Source: Chondrosia reniformis
Lineage: Eukaryota > Porifera > Demospongiae > Chondrillida > Chondrillidae
Reading direction: 5' to 3'
DNA: 64,000 nucleotides
Assembly: GCA_947172415.1 (NCBI GenBank)
Contig: OX359200.1
Location: forward strand, 2,296,501-2,360,500
Notes under the pieces: generated by a model
What the model saw: only the letters and a program-made list of their open reading frames with translations
What the model was told of the DNA's origin: nothing
The model's database searches: none
Program-made: the position numbers and the translations under genes
In this document: in pieces, positions 11,143 through 21,726 of the stretch
Layout of the letters: every line of letters begins with the position of its first letter
Position numbering within the stretch: position 1 is the stretch's first letter

Positions 11143-12167
11143 GGATCAGCCTAAAGTTGCATGGAGCCCGAGTGATAATCTATAGCTGCGTGGCCAAGGG
11201 GCCTAACGTTAGATTGCCATGATCTCTATGCCTGACTATATACTACTGTTTGCTGGCCTGTAGCTCAGTGCCACTGCAATAAATGAGCTGAGCAGTGTGT
11301 GGTCTCGTGTATAGACCCAGACGTGGAGCACCAACCTAATTATAGGCTAGTCTGTGGCTGTGGAAGTGCCGACAATGCGTCTAAACACATTCCCCTGCGG
11401 TGGCGTGCTTCTAGCTTAGGGAATAGTGGGAGCAAAGCCTGTCAGTACGAGGCGATTGCGTGGGATGCGTCCCAAACAAAGTTCGCCGCAAACAGACTGT
11501 GAGAGCTGCGGGCAGATTGGGTAAGTGCGGAGATTCGTTTACGCGAAGAATGCAAAACTATGTATAAGACTTACCGATGGTTACGGGTGTTTCCACCGAC
11601 GACGATGGCTGTTCTGGGGGAGATGCCATTCGAATAACACGAGTGAGAAGGCCGCAATTGACAACGACAACGACAACGCCACAATGAAACAAAAAATTGT
11701 CCTGCTGCTGTTGAGCACTACTTCACGAGGCAGTGACTGCGCATGCTCGATACAGCCCTCAATCAAGGTATAGCGGATGCGACCGGTTCAGTTCATTAAC
11801 CCCCTTTAATCTTCGATTAAACTTCATATATGTGGACATGATTTCTAGGTCCCTTTTGCGGGGTTGAGCCTGGCTGCAAATATCTTACACAGGAGTAGAA
11901 CGCATTAGAAGACTTCATATTGAGGACCGAAGCCCTGGCTGGAAAAAAAAGATTAAAAGGTTTCACTGATAAGAAATACTTTACTGAGTAGGCCATTTCC
12001 TATGTCTAATCCTGTCTGTGCTAGTTCAGTTAGAGTCAGTTCCAAAGGCTTCAGAAATATTTCCATGTCTGGCTATTTTACTATATACAAGCTATATGTA
12101 TTACATGCTATAACCTGCTTGTTTAATGCAGAAATTACACATGCTTGCGACCAATAAGTCTGTTTAA
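11143..12167. other. No gene recognised; EnSpm interior and DIRS-like flank
   Basis: Moderately GC-rich up to about 11.8 kb, then AT-rich. It contains a short ACAACG triplet run at about 11660-11680. No open frame here is recognisable as a protein family. Confidence 0.4.
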
Positions 12168-12635
12168 CCTTTTACCCTCCACGTTAAAGTGTAAACGCCA
12201 CCCCCCCAGACCGCCGATGACCACTTTAATGGCTCGAAAGTAAAAACTGTCTACTCTTACCTTTTAAAGGTCCATTTTCACCTTCAAATATTTTGATATC
12301 CTCCTTTGCTCAGGTTATTAAGGGCAACAATACTGTTCAACTAAAAATCGCTAAGGAAACAAGTCCTCCTTTTAGACGGCCATTTTTAAAATTTGTATAA
12401 CTCTAAAACTTTTCCGTAAACTTCGCATTTTTCTGTTAACACTTGCTTAATCTGTATACCTAAAATATATATTTGCTTCTTTTATAATATAGTTATACTA
12501 TGGTTTAAACCTATAATATTTTAGGTGAAGATTCTAATGTATACGTTCTATCGATATATATAAATCTCAAAGATTTTTTAACGTTGCAGCGGTTAAGGGT
12601 CTCAGCCAATATAATGGTCATTGGCGGGTAAGAGG
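12168..12635. mobile_element. 468-bp TTAA-type MITE
   Basis: Flanked by TTAA at 12164-12167 and 12636-12639. Left end CCTTTTACCCTCCA and right end (inverse) CCTCTTACCCGCCA form an imperfect 14-bp terminal inverted repeat. TTAA duplications are made by piggyBac and Kolobok transposases. No coding capacity is seen. The flanks rejoin in the EnSpm right arm. Confidence 0.7.
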
Positions 12636-13212
12636 TTAATGTAAGAATTTCACATGCCTGTGACCTACTGGTCTCTTAAATGTAGGAAATTCACATGCAT
12701 GAAACCCACGTACCTGCTACAGGACTGTATTAAACAGATATTGTGAGATGTTAAACTAGCATGTAACTAACAGGCCAGTTACATGACTTATAAGCAACGT
12801 TATCACCTTAAACCCTTTAACGTTCAGAAGCCAGTTTTCTGGCTCCTAGGGACATAAATTCCGGTCCGACATTTTATCAATCAATCGACTTGAACATTTA
12901 TATATAAAGGCCTTTGGCTCTTAGAAATATATGTGTATATATAATTTCATAATGTTATTACTAATATAAAAGAAGTTATAGCGAAATACAGTGGAACCTC
13001 CCTTAACGGACACCTCCTGATCGCGGACACTTTGCTAGTGCGGACACATTGTTGCGGTCCCAATTGAAAAGCCATTAACGGCAATACAATGGGACCCTCC
13101 CAAATACAGACACCTCTCTATTCCGTATTGCAGACACATAAATTGGTGACAACGTATTTATTATTTTATAAAATATACTCTATACTACGGACAGTATAAA
13201 TACGTGTAAGCT

Positions 13213-13626
13213 TCAGTCAGATGATTCTGGCAAGAGTGATCTTTCTCTGAGTCTTGACAGCATCCCTTCAAGCCGTTGAATATACTTTTGTGGCCCATAC
13301 AGACGATAAACACAAGGGACTTCCAGTCCATACCCAGCGCCGCAATTGACCCTTTCCCCAGTAATTTCAACCATACCTTTGTTGTAGTCTCTCGCAAGGA
13401 ATGACGAGATAAGAGGAGCAAAATTGTATGGAATATGCCCGACTATTGTACTGTCCGCCTTTAATATCGCAACAGCGCACTTATCCCGACAATTTTCGGG
13501 CTCTCTCTTCAGGTTTAACATCTGTCCAGTTCTTGGCTGCCAGTGTTCTTGGTAGGCATGAGCTCCTCTTACAAAAGAATGAATCTTACAGAAATCTGAA
13601 GTCACTTCTCCTGGCTGACTTGCCAT
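13213..13626 (-). CDS. HIRAN-domain protein carried inside a Tigger transposon
   Basis: Minus strand, 137 residues from the ATG at 13626. The same frame is open upstream to 13869, but that part runs antisense to the transposase N-terminus, so I prefer the inner start. The protein is essentially one HIRAN domain. It has a FVRGAHAYQ strand, then LNLKREPENCRDKCAVAI (the RxPxNxxDxxAI core), then IVGHIPYNFAPLISSFLAR. It ends with a charged helix and a serine-rich tail. HIRAN domains in HLTF/Rad5 bind the 3' end of single-stranded DNA, and stand-alone versions are known. The frame is intact although the transposase beside it is broken. The gene could be a captured host gene serving the element, or one that inserted into it. 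Confidence 0.75.
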   Translation of the reverse strand: MASQPGEVTSDFCKIHSFVRGAHAYQEHWQPRTGQMLNLKREPENCRDKCAVAILKADSTIVGHIPYNFAPLISSFLARDYNKGMVEITGERVNCGAGYGLEVPCVYRLYGPQKYIQRLEGMLSRLRERSLLPESSD

Positions 13627-13756
13627 AGTCGTGGCTTCATCTGTGGTGCACACAATCAAAGGGCAAGGGCAAGGTGATTGACCTTGGCCTTGCCCTTTGA
13701 CAGTCCAATACGTGTATGTTAGTGCAAAATGGCTCTTTCCACCACAATAATGCGCA
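13627..13756. promoter_or_regulatory. Probable bidirectional promoter with inverted repeat
   Basis: The 130-bp space between the HIRAN start and the transposase start must hold both 5' ends if the two genes are transcribed from within the element. It contains a strong imperfect palindrome: CAAAGGGCAAGGGCAAGGT at 13657-13675 facing ACCTTGGCCTTGCCCTTTG at 13681-13699, a 19-bp stem with two mismatches and a 5-nt loop. The role is inferred from position. Confidence 0.4.
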
Positions 13757-15176
13757 ATGAACTGTCGGAAAAGGCATGAGTTACTGCAGATGGCAGAGAA
13801 GAACCCAACACTGGGAGTTAGAAAGCTGGCTGAATACTTCAGCATTGGCAAGACAAAGGCATCCACCATCCTGAAAGGTTACCATTCTTGAAAGTTATGA
13901 GGGTAATGCCTCCAGTGACATATGTCGTTCTCTAAAGAGGGTACGTACCTCACAGTTTGCTGATGTCAATGATCGGCTGTACGATTGTTACCTCATGGCT
14001 GTTCATAAGAATATCTACCCTGATGGTCCCAAGATATGTCAGAAATCCAAGGAGATTGCACAGCACCTGGACATCTCTGACTTCAAGGCATCCAATGGGT
14101 GGCTAGGAAAATGGAAATTGAAACACAACATTCGACAGATGATCATTAAGTGGGGTGTCAGGCGAAGTTAAGGGTGAAACGGTTGACTCTTGGAAACAGC
14201 GCATCCCATAGATTATTCATGGTTACAGTGCCAAGGATATCTGGAACATGGACGAAACAGGATGCTTCTGGAGGGCATTTCCAGACAAAGGCTTAGGACA
14301 GAAGGGGATGTTATGCAAAGGGGGCAAGAGTTACAAACAGAGGGTGACAGTAGCATATTCTGTAAATGCTGCAGGAGGCAAAGAAGGCATCAAACCAATT
14401 GTTGTCTGGACATCTGAAAACCCTCGATGCCTCAAGGGAGTGGATAAACGTTGCTTACCAGTGAGCTTTTACAGCCAGGCAAAGTCCTGGATGACACGAG
14501 ATATTATGCACCGTGTCCTTCTCAAGGTAAACAATCAATTGAAATCACAAAGCCGCTCAATTGCACTGCTAATGGATAATGCTGGATGCCACCCACAAAA
14601 TCTTTCAGGAAAATAAAGCAACATCAAAATCCGGTTTTTCCTCCTAACACCACCTCAGTTCTTCAGCCCCTTGACCTTGGAATCATCAAGAACTTCAAGG
14701 TACACTATCGTAAGCTTCTCATGCAGCATGTCCTTGCCAAAGTTGAGGAGTGCTCAAGTGCTCATGAAGTGGTCACGTCAGTCAACATCCTACTAGCATG
14801 CAGATGGGTTTCACAGGCATGGGAGTTTGTGTCATCTGACACAATTAAGAAATGATTCTGAAAGGCTGGGGTTGTCAACTCTGATTTTGATCCAGTCTCA
14901 CGTGATGTCAATATAGCTGATGACCCATTTGCAGATCTGGAAGTAGACAGTGAGACAGGAGAGCTAGAAGACATGATCAAAGGGATCAAATCTAGAGATT
15001 GCTGCTCTGCGGAGGAGTTTACCAGTGCTGACGAAGACCTACCTGTTTGTCAGGACTATGCTGATGACAGCTGGGAGGATGACTTCCTAGCTGATATTGC
15101 TCCAAGCAAGAAGAAGAAAGATTCTGATGAGAGCCAAGAACAGGAGGATGAGGAGAAGGAAGAGGAGAATGGGTAG
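13757..15176 (+). pseudogene. Tigger transposase (CENP-B-like DNA-binding plus DDE_1), broken
   Basis: The ATG at 13757 opens a CENP-B N-type helix-turn-helix (MAEKNPTLGVRKLAEYF, then IGKTKASTILKG). After a break at about 13893 come the second DNA-binding domain (SNGWLGKWKLKHNI) and the DDE_1 core: WNMDETG (first Asp), LLMDNAGCHPQN (second Asp) and PNTTSVLQPLDLGIIKNFK (third Asp). An acidic tail ends at 15176. Breaks seen: a stop at about 13891, a TAA at 14168, a TAG at 14210, a TAA at 14614-14616, a one-base shift in a run of T at 14635-14639, and a TGA at about 14854. All catalytic aspartates remain readable, so decay is recent. Confidence 0.8.
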
Positions 15177-15552
15177 GGAGATTCTTTCTGCACTCCTGTA
15201 CTACCCAAGCTAACAACCTTTCACCAAGCAATGTAGAGCCTAGATGATGTTGCTGTATTTTTAGATTACTCTGTGCTTACTAAAGCCAGGCAGACAACAT
15301 TGGATGACTATTTCCATAAATAGTGTAGTTTAGCAGTGTATCATGACAGTAGCATTTCTGTGTTTACTAAATGCATATTTTTTGGCTACACTGTAGCATA
15401 TTAACAATATATGTTTGTAATTACATTGCCTATCTTTGCATATAAATGTAATTAATACATATTTAATGGCAAACCTCTGAAATCAGGACACCTCCATAAC
15501 CAGGACACTTGGATCAGGTCCTGAGGGTGTCCTGATTATGGAGGTTCCACTG

Positions 15553-16180
15553 TATATATTATCGAAATACTAAGTTATATATACTAAAATATGTGGAGGT
15601 GTTTACACAAAAACGCAGTTAGAATAATTAGTTATTATAAGTCAAAATGGCTTCCATAAGTTGACGGTAAAGTCTATTTACTTAAGTAGAGCTTTATGTA
15701 CTTTTCTCATCAGTGTGGTAATCTTAACAGGACAAAGATGAATGTCTGTCCCAGGTATGCAAGATTGGCAGCAGAAAATAATACGTTTTCGTTGACCTTA
15801 TTTACTGCAAATCTTGCATGGGTAGTAGGTCTTTCCTTTTGCTGGAACGTGCTTGTCACAAAAGCGAGAAGATGGTAGAGCAAGCACGTATTATATATAA
15901 GAAAGTGGTAGGTGCGCGGTTCGACGAATCACGATGCATTTAATAAAAGCGAATATTACTTTGTTATCATCTAACAAAGAACGAAAGGGAACAGAGAGCG
16001 GCTTGATCACAGTTGTATAGACCGCATGAGGTGCACAGGCCCGGTCTAGAGGACGTTTACAGCTTAATTCGACAGTAAATACGAAGCCTTATTATAACTT
16101 TAAACGGTAAGTTAGCTGTTAAAATTAACTACATTTAACTGTCTTTATTATTACTTTTATACCTTTCATTTCAGTTATCG
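15553..16180. other. Right arm of the TTAA element, no gene
   Basis: Non-coding continuation of the 12813-16245 element after the Tigger insertion. Open frames are short and unsupported. Confidence 0.4.
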
Positions 16181-16420
16181 AGCCAGAAAACTGGCTTCCG
16201 AACGTCAACAACACAAGGAAAGTGAAAAGCGGGAATCGCAAAGGGTTAAAGGTGTTGACATGCTACTATTGAAAAAGCCTGTAGTTTACATGTGTCACAA
16301 CTCTAACAGGCATGTTACAGTTTTTTAACAGCCCAGAGTAATACCTGTATTTCCAGGTCTGTAACATGCATCGTTTTTTATAGGGTTCTACTTCTAACAT
16401 CATTTTTGTAAACGTTTTTT

Positions 16421-17103
16421 ATTTACTTTAGAGAATAATTTGAATGCAAGTCATGTCATGCATCAGAACCTGCATGGACCAGCTGTTTATATTCACAAAA
16501 TTCCCTAGGAGACATGGTAATATATACTCACCTGATATACTGCACTTATCCTTAACATACAGAGTCCTATCAAGGATGCCAGAATTTTCATCATCTTGTT
16601 GGAGTGTGATTCTCATATTCCTGTCAAGCCGGGAATCTTTGACTGTCAAAGACAGTGGTTGTACTCCTCTTCTTGACAGCCAGCCTTTCTTTCCTCCTGC
16701 AGCAGCCTCCTTCTATGAGCTGCTGAATATTCAACTAGAGGTTTCCTATTAGCTATAGCTTACATTCATTGAACATGATATACAGTAAGTACATGTCTTA
16801 TGTTGACTTACTTAAGGGACCTACACTCTCATATTATATATACCTCAGTGGTAAATTGCCATTCAGTCTTACAGAAGTTTGTTCGCTTTGTGCCTTCATT
16901 CAACTATTTTATATATCTATACTTGGCAAGCAGAGCTTCAGCCAAACTGTCAATTACAAGTAAGAATCTTTCCAAGACTTCCATAAATTTTAATTTGGGA
17001 TAACTTTCTCCTTGATTTCAGCCAAGGATGTGGCAACTAATATATATACCATTCCATAGGTTGTACACCTCCTTGCTACAAGTATAAAGGTTACTCAGCA
17101 CTG
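16421..17103. other. No gene recognised
   Basis: AT-rich spacer between the nested EnSpm cluster and the Kolobok element. A 102-codon plus-strand frame at 16444-16752 is matched by an antisense open frame and shows no family motif. Confidence 0.35.
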
Positions 17104-17223
17104 TTAAAGGGGAACTGCATCATATCTGGCGTGAAACCTCACTGTACCATCCCCTATATAAACAATTACTCAACTTATCATTCGTTCATCTAAATACCTA
17201 TAATAACGCAAAGGCCTCCAACA

Positions 17224-17516
17224 ATGCCCTACTGCGTGGCTTATGGCTGTAATAATGATAGCAAAGCATATCAACGTAGCATCAGCTTTTTCAGGCTGCC
17301 ACTCCACAACAAACAGCTACTGAATGAGTGGCTAGTAAAATTGCACCTGAAGAACCCACCTGTGAAGGACACTAGTAGGGTGTGCTCAGAGCACGTTACT
17401 GAGGATTAACTATAAGAGACATAAGAGCAGAACTTGTTCCAACTGACAAAACTAAACAAAAACTGAAACCTGATGCTGTCCCCACACTGTTTTCAATCCA
17501 GAAAAAGCCAGTTTAA
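17224..17516 (+). pseudogene. THAP domain, N-terminal part of the Kolobok transposase gene
   Basis: The ATG at 17224 opens a THAP zinc finger (C2CH). MPYCVAYGCNND gives the first two cysteines, FFRLP follows, then the KLHLKNPP region and RVCSEHVTED with the last Cys and His. A stop and a frameshift at about 17405-17410 interrupt the end of the domain. In the shifted frame the protein continues to LKPDAVPTLF, the AVPTxF motif that normally closes THAP domains, and ends at the TAA at 17514-17516. THAP domains bind specific DNA and occur in P-element and Kolobok transposases. The THAP unit of this copy is inactive. Confidence 0.75.
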
Positions 17517-17880
17517 AGAGGTACCAGTATAAAGCATTAAAAAGCAAAAGAAGACAAAGAGGTTTGTGAAAAACATATATATATATTATAGTTACATTTT
17601 TCTTCATATAATTCTCTCGGTATATATATGGATGGTCTTATATATGTTGGTATATCTACTTGAGTATATATGCATGTTTTATGGCAATTGTGATGCTTTA
17701 TGCATATGATTGAAGAAGCCATAACCAGGAGCTGCCAGGATCAAGGTCTATTGAAACCCAGACAGGTATATTATTTAAAATTATGATTTAAACATTATTT
17801 CACATGTTATATCAAATACCATCAGTACCTCATCCTGAAAGGTCAAATTAACTCATGATTGCCTTTCCATTCTTACAGAT

Positions 17881-18048
17881 TTATCACTTATTGATCCTTC
17901 ATTTGCACCTGTCAAGTTTGAGTGTGTTGGCATACCGACAGATGTATCTCAAATCCTAGATATTACTACAAGGGATCAAGATACCTCTACATCCAATGCT
18001 GAAGTGGAGCTAACTTCAATGTTAAAATCCATTCAACTTCACTGTTAA
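17881..18048 (+). pseudogene. Candidate linker exon of the Kolobok transposase
   Basis: After an acceptor TTCTTACAG a frame gives about 50 residues (SLIDPSFAPVKFECVGI, then a Thr/Ser/Asp-rich stretch ending LTSMLKS) before a stop. Its low-complexity acidic style fits the linker between the THAP and catalytic parts of such transposases. This is weak evidence. Confidence 0.3.
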
Positions 18049-18049
18049 A

Positions 18050-18205
18050 TTTGGGGTGAGGCTCACACGAAATTTGGTGTGATTTCTTGCCTCTAGGAGC
18101 ACACCATATTCAGTGTGATAATCACACTATCTATTAAGAGAGTGATCATTACTCCTAGTGAAGGAGTGACTGTCACTCTTGCTAAAGGAGTGATCCTCTC
18201 CATAT
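18050..18205. repeat. Palindromic GAGTGAT / ATCACTC repeat cluster
   Basis: Several short inverse units (GGTGTGATTTC, TGATAATCACACT, AGAGTGATCATTACTCC, GGAGTGACTGTCACTC, GGAGTGATCC) lie together within the Kolobok element. They may be part of a foldback insertion that separates the linker from the catalytic exons. Confidence 0.45.
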
Positions 18206-19377
18206 TATATATAATGCATGCTATGCATCAATATTAATTGGCTCATGCATGCATTAATTTGTTTTGGAATTATACACAACAGAAATAAATGTAATAATTA
18301 TATAAAGATTAAAATAAATATAATATATAAGGTATACTAGCTGCATGTACATGATAGTCAAAAAGGTATGTATAGTCTATATAAAAAGAAATTAAAAACC
18401 TAATTTAGCTACAAGTTTATAAAGTCTTTGTTTTTTAGTTAATTTTACATTTAAAGGGAATATTCTAAAAATTGATAAAATGAATGTGCCCCTATAGGAT
18501 AAGATAAATTAAAAGTGAAAAAAGATGAGAACAAGATTACGAGTGCCTCTGTTATTTTCTCAATTTTACAGAGGATCTTTTGTTCTAGTATAAGATAACA
18601 TTCCTAATGCCATCTTCAAAATTGCCAGTTGCTAGAAGGCATCCTTGACCACTGGCAAGGGTTGCAGTCTCCTTGGCTAGATTAGAATTAGCCTGTACAA
18701 ATAAATGACCATGAAAACCCATAAATATATATGCAATTCTATTTATGAATGAAATCTATATACGTAGATAATTCATACATGTATATAGGGACATGCATGC
18801 CATATATATGGAGAGAGTGGAGATGAGAAAAAGCAAATGTTAAAGGTGAAGGAAATGAACAGAGAAAATGCACAAGAAAGAAGAGTAAATTATAATTTTA
18901 AAAAACTCACTGGAACAATCTTAATCAATCGCTTATGGTCTGCTGTGGTTCTGGCATCGGCCAGGCAGTATGCCAACAAGATGATGGCTAAAATAGTGTT
19001 GGTACCTTTAGGGAGAAAATTGAAATCAACTATATTGCATGATCTATGCATGCTATTCACACTCAATGTGTTCCCTAAATTCTTTATAAATTGCATGAAT
19101 GTCATCAAATTTAGGTAATTAAAATAATAAGCCATAACAAGGTGGTCATCAAGCATGCATGATTGTGATAAGCCCAATTTGTATTGGTTGCATGCAGTAT
19201 AAATTAAAACGTATAATATATATACCTTCATCTGCAGTCTCTATGTGCTGATTAATCCAATAGGTTAGCTTAAGATCATCTGTTTCACTTTGCGCATACA
19301 ATAAAATCTTTGGTACCAATTCTAACCATTTCAATTTGGAAGACATATGCAATTGAGCATACTTATATATTCTAAGG

Positions 19378-20789
19378 ACTATACATCTGACAATCATGAT
19401 TCAGCCATTCTTGATACCTCTTTCTGTGCAAGTACAACAGAGCACATGGAAACAGAAGAGACAGAAACAGAAGAGGGAAGCAATCCACAAAATGAGAGAA
19501 AATTTATAGTTTTTGAAAGTGTCTGCAAGTTTGCTCCCAATGCTCCTCTCCTATTGCTGAAGTCAAGAAAGTTGTGAAGGGATCTTTCTTGATCAATACC
19601 TATACCTGTCTCAATTCCCATGAACACTCATGGAGGTCTCAGCCACTTCTCAATAGTATACCTCTTGGCAATCTATTGTTAAGTGCAGCAATGCTATTTT
19701 CAAGCTCAACACATGTGTGCCAAATTTTGCATCTCACCATCATAGCTGAGAGAAGCTTCTACTCCATTCAGGCCAACTACTTATTTCCTGTAGTTCATGA
19801 AACATGGGCAGAACATCAGCAGGATATTTTCGCTCGTTTGTCAGGACAGCAGCTAAAATTAGCTGGAGATGGCCGTTGCCATAGTCCTGGCTTTAATGCC
19901 AAATATTGTACTTACACCATGATGTCACAGAAAAACATTGAAATAGTCGATTTTAATTTAGTGCAGGTCACAGAAACATCCAGCTCAGTAGCCATGGTGA
20001 AGGAAAGCTTCAAGCATTGCATGACTGATTTAAATGCAGCAGAATTGACTGTATTTGTAATTGCCACAGATAGACACATTGGTATTGCTTCTCTCTGCCG
20101 AAAGGAATACCAACACATCACCCATCAATTTGACATCTGGCATGTGACCAAAGGAATTGTCAAGAAATTGACAAAGGCTGCAAAAACAAAGGATGCAACC
20201 ATGGATTTGTTCAATATGTAATCATCTGTGGTGGGCATACCAGACATGTTATGGCAACACCCAACTCCTGAAAGAAAAGTGGATATCCATTCTACACCAC
20301 ACTGCTATATAATCTACATTCTTGGGGTGGATCAGAATTGTTTCACAGGTGCGCCCATCCACCACTCCCAACAGATTTGGTCAAGAGAACCCCAAGTGGC
20401 TAACTCCAGAAAGCCTATCTCATGAAGCCTTAAAGACTGTTGTTCTAGATCGCAGTCTTTTGAAAGCCCTTCCCCAGATGACTGGGTTTTACCATACTGG
20501 TGAACTAGAGGTATTCCATTCTGTTCTACTAAAATATTGTGAGAAGAGATCTCACTTTTCATATGAAGGCATGTTAGCTAGAACAAAATTGGCAGCCTTA
20601 GACCACAACCATAACCTTGGAAGGATACAGGCTAAGACCCTATCTGGAGTTGCCCGTTATAAAGTAGTGTATCCCAAAAGTGGAAAGGATTGGGTAGCTA
20701 AACCCATTAGAGAGGCCAAATCATACAACTACTTGGACCATATGATGGACAGGGTAATCAGCCTTAGATGCAGTCAATTTACTACTTGA
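19378..20789 (+). pseudogene. Kolobok-type transposase catalytic region, broken
   Basis: A possible acceptor at 19377 opens an acidic segment (METEETETEEGSNP). A frameshift near 19530 leads to SQPLLNSIPLGNLLLSAAML and the catalytic core. LAGDGRCHSPG carries the first Asp, FVIATDRHIGI the second, HQFDIWHVTKGI follows, and 20410-20780 holds HTGELEVFHSVLLKYC (probable Glu), HFSYEGMLARTKLAALDHN and the C-terminal YKVVYPKSGKDWVAK. A TAA at 20219-20221 and a frameshift near 20330 break it. This arrangement is familiar from uncharacterised multi-copy THAP/transposase proteins of corals and sponges. It is probably intron-containing or decayed at 18.1-19.4 kb. Confidence 0.7.
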
Positions 20790-21045
20790 TCTATCTCTAT
20801 CATACCAGCCAATGGCAGTTAACATTGCCCCTACTCCCTGCCCAGAGAAGGAAAGAGTAATAGAAAAACATAAATCACGTTTTAGGAGTCCCTAATTAAC
20901 AATGTAGCTAATTGTATTCTTAATTTATACAATTAGCTATTCTAATAATTTGTCATGCAATTATTAATATTATTATAGTATTGCATTTTTTGTTAGTTAT
21001 ATCGATCAATATTAATATTTCATTAATATAACAATTATTAATTGG
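20790..21045. other. AT-rich spacer between convergent Kolobok genes
   Basis: AT-rich; it probably contains both polyadenylation regions. No gene. Confidence 0.4.
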
Positions 21046-21726
21046 TCAGTTATCACTATGAACTATACTTTGTAAGCCTTCATTGTATTCCTGAAAGCCT
21101 GTGTATTCACCAGATAATTCAGGGTAGGTAGTTCTAATTTTGAAGACTGCACATGCTGGAATGACTCTTCTAACTGCTCTTCCAAGTTTTCTGTGGACCC
21201 ACCACGTGAACTGTCTATAGGCAGCTTGTCGCAATGTCCTAGATTGACATGGCTGCTCATACAGGTCTAATCTAGTTTCAAACATAGCAACTAAAGCGGT
21301 TTCAAGCACTTCCTCATTTAAACAGACAGTTTCAAAGTTAGGGTGGATGGTAATGCAAGCACTACTTGCCATCTTATTCAAGACTTCCCGTATTTCCTTG
21401 CAGCACACCGATTCCCTTTCAGTGGTCATGATAGGATATCTCCCACAGGAACACCAGTGATTGTGGCCTCTCCTTACTTCAACTGAGACTTCTAGGGAAT
21501 TATTTTCTTCCTCGTTCCCAACTGTTTCTTCGCTTGAAGCCTCGAGGTCGTCAATATCTAGCAGCGGTTCGAATTGATACGGTTCAATCGACTCTGCCAT
21601 ATCGTCTCTGTACTTTATGAAGTGATACTTCTTGCCAGTGACGTCACCAAGATGTCTACCATGAAGGAGCTTTTCTGAAGATTTCGAGTTATTTCTCGCA
21701 AACCGAAGCAAATTTTGCTGAAGCAC
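21046..21726 (-). CDS. P2X7 C-terminal (ballast)-like domain protein inside a Kolobok transposon
   Basis: An intact 226-residue minus-strand frame. The first 90 residues are polar and acidic. From about residue 85 the protein has the cysteine pattern of the P2X7 intracellular ballast domain: HNHWCSCGRYP, then TTERESVCCKEI, then CITIHPNFETVCLNEEVL. After a linker come AYRQFTWWVHRKLGRAVR, VIPACAVFKIRTTYP and GEYTGF, which correspond to the conserved end of the domain. There is no channel part (no membrane segment). In vertebrate P2X7 this zinc-containing domain sits in the cytosol, and related stand-alone domains occur in invertebrate proteins. Here it lies 70 bp from the right end of the element, opposite to the transposase. 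Its function in a transposon is unknown. Confidence 0.75.
   Translation of the reverse strand: MLQQNLLRFARNNSKSSEKLLHGRHLGDVTGKKYHFIKYRDDMAESIEPYQFEPLLDIDDLEASSEETVGNEEENNSLEVSVEVRRGHNHWCSCGRYPIMTTERESVCCKEIREVLNKMASSACITIHPNFETVCLNEEVLETALVAMFETRLDLYEQPCQSRTLRQAAYRQFTWWVHRKLGRAVRRVIPACAVFKIRTTYPELSGEYTGFQEYNEGLQSIVHSDN

Larger units (their letters stand above)
12989..15552. mobile_element. Tigger/pogo-like transposon with two divergent genes
   Basis: Ends CAGTGGAACCTCCCTTA (12989) and GGAGGTTCCACTG (ending 15552) with a TA duplication at 12987-12988 and 15553-15554 define a 2,564-bp Tc1/mariner-superfamily Tigger element. Both ends carry extra copies of the GGACAC / GTGTCC motif. Inside are a plus-strand DDE_1 transposase (from 13757) and a minus-strand HIRAN-domain gene (13626 down to 13213), starting 130 bp apart and reading away from each other. 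Confidence 0.85.
12813..16245. mobile_element. Non-autonomous TTAA element with hairpin ends (contains Tigger)
   Basis: CCCTTTAACGTTC at 12813 is preceded by TTAA-A, and CGCAAAGGG ends at 16245 followed by TTAA. About 30 bp inside each end lies a self-complementary block: AGCCAGTTTTCTGGCT at 12829-12844 and its inverse AGCCAGAAAACTGGCT at 16181-16196, each next to a shared GAACGT / ACGTTC motif. CCC...GGG ends plus TTAA fit piggyBac-like elements. Without the Tigger insertion the element is about 870 bp and non-coding. Confidence 0.65.
7919..16385. mobile_element. EnSpm/CACTA-like DNA transposon, 8.5 kb with nested insertions
   Basis: Termini CCCTATAAAAAGG (7919) and TTTTTTATAGGG (ending 16385) form a short inverted repeat. 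They are flanked by TTC on both sides (7916-7918 and 16386-16388), a 3-bp duplication as expected for EnSpm/CMC elements. The unoccupied site is seen in the paralogue at 46871-46885. Both ends are filled with many copies of AGGCCTGT / ACAGGC-type motifs (7935-8290, 12645-12800, 16260-16370), like the subterminal transposase-binding repeats of CACTA elements. A decayed EnSpm transposase lies on the minus strand inside. Later insertions account for more than half of the length: a DIRS-like fragment, a 468-bp TTAA MITE, and a second TTAA element that itself contains Tigger. Confidence 0.8.

Noticed and set aside
13627-13869. Upstream extension of the HIRAN frame
   Set aside because: It runs antisense through the transposase start and the inverted repeat, and has no domain signal, so I start the gene at the inner ATG (13626).
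15905-15935. GGTTCGACGAATC, resembling a tRNA B box
   Set aside because: No A box or cloverleaf could be formed around it.
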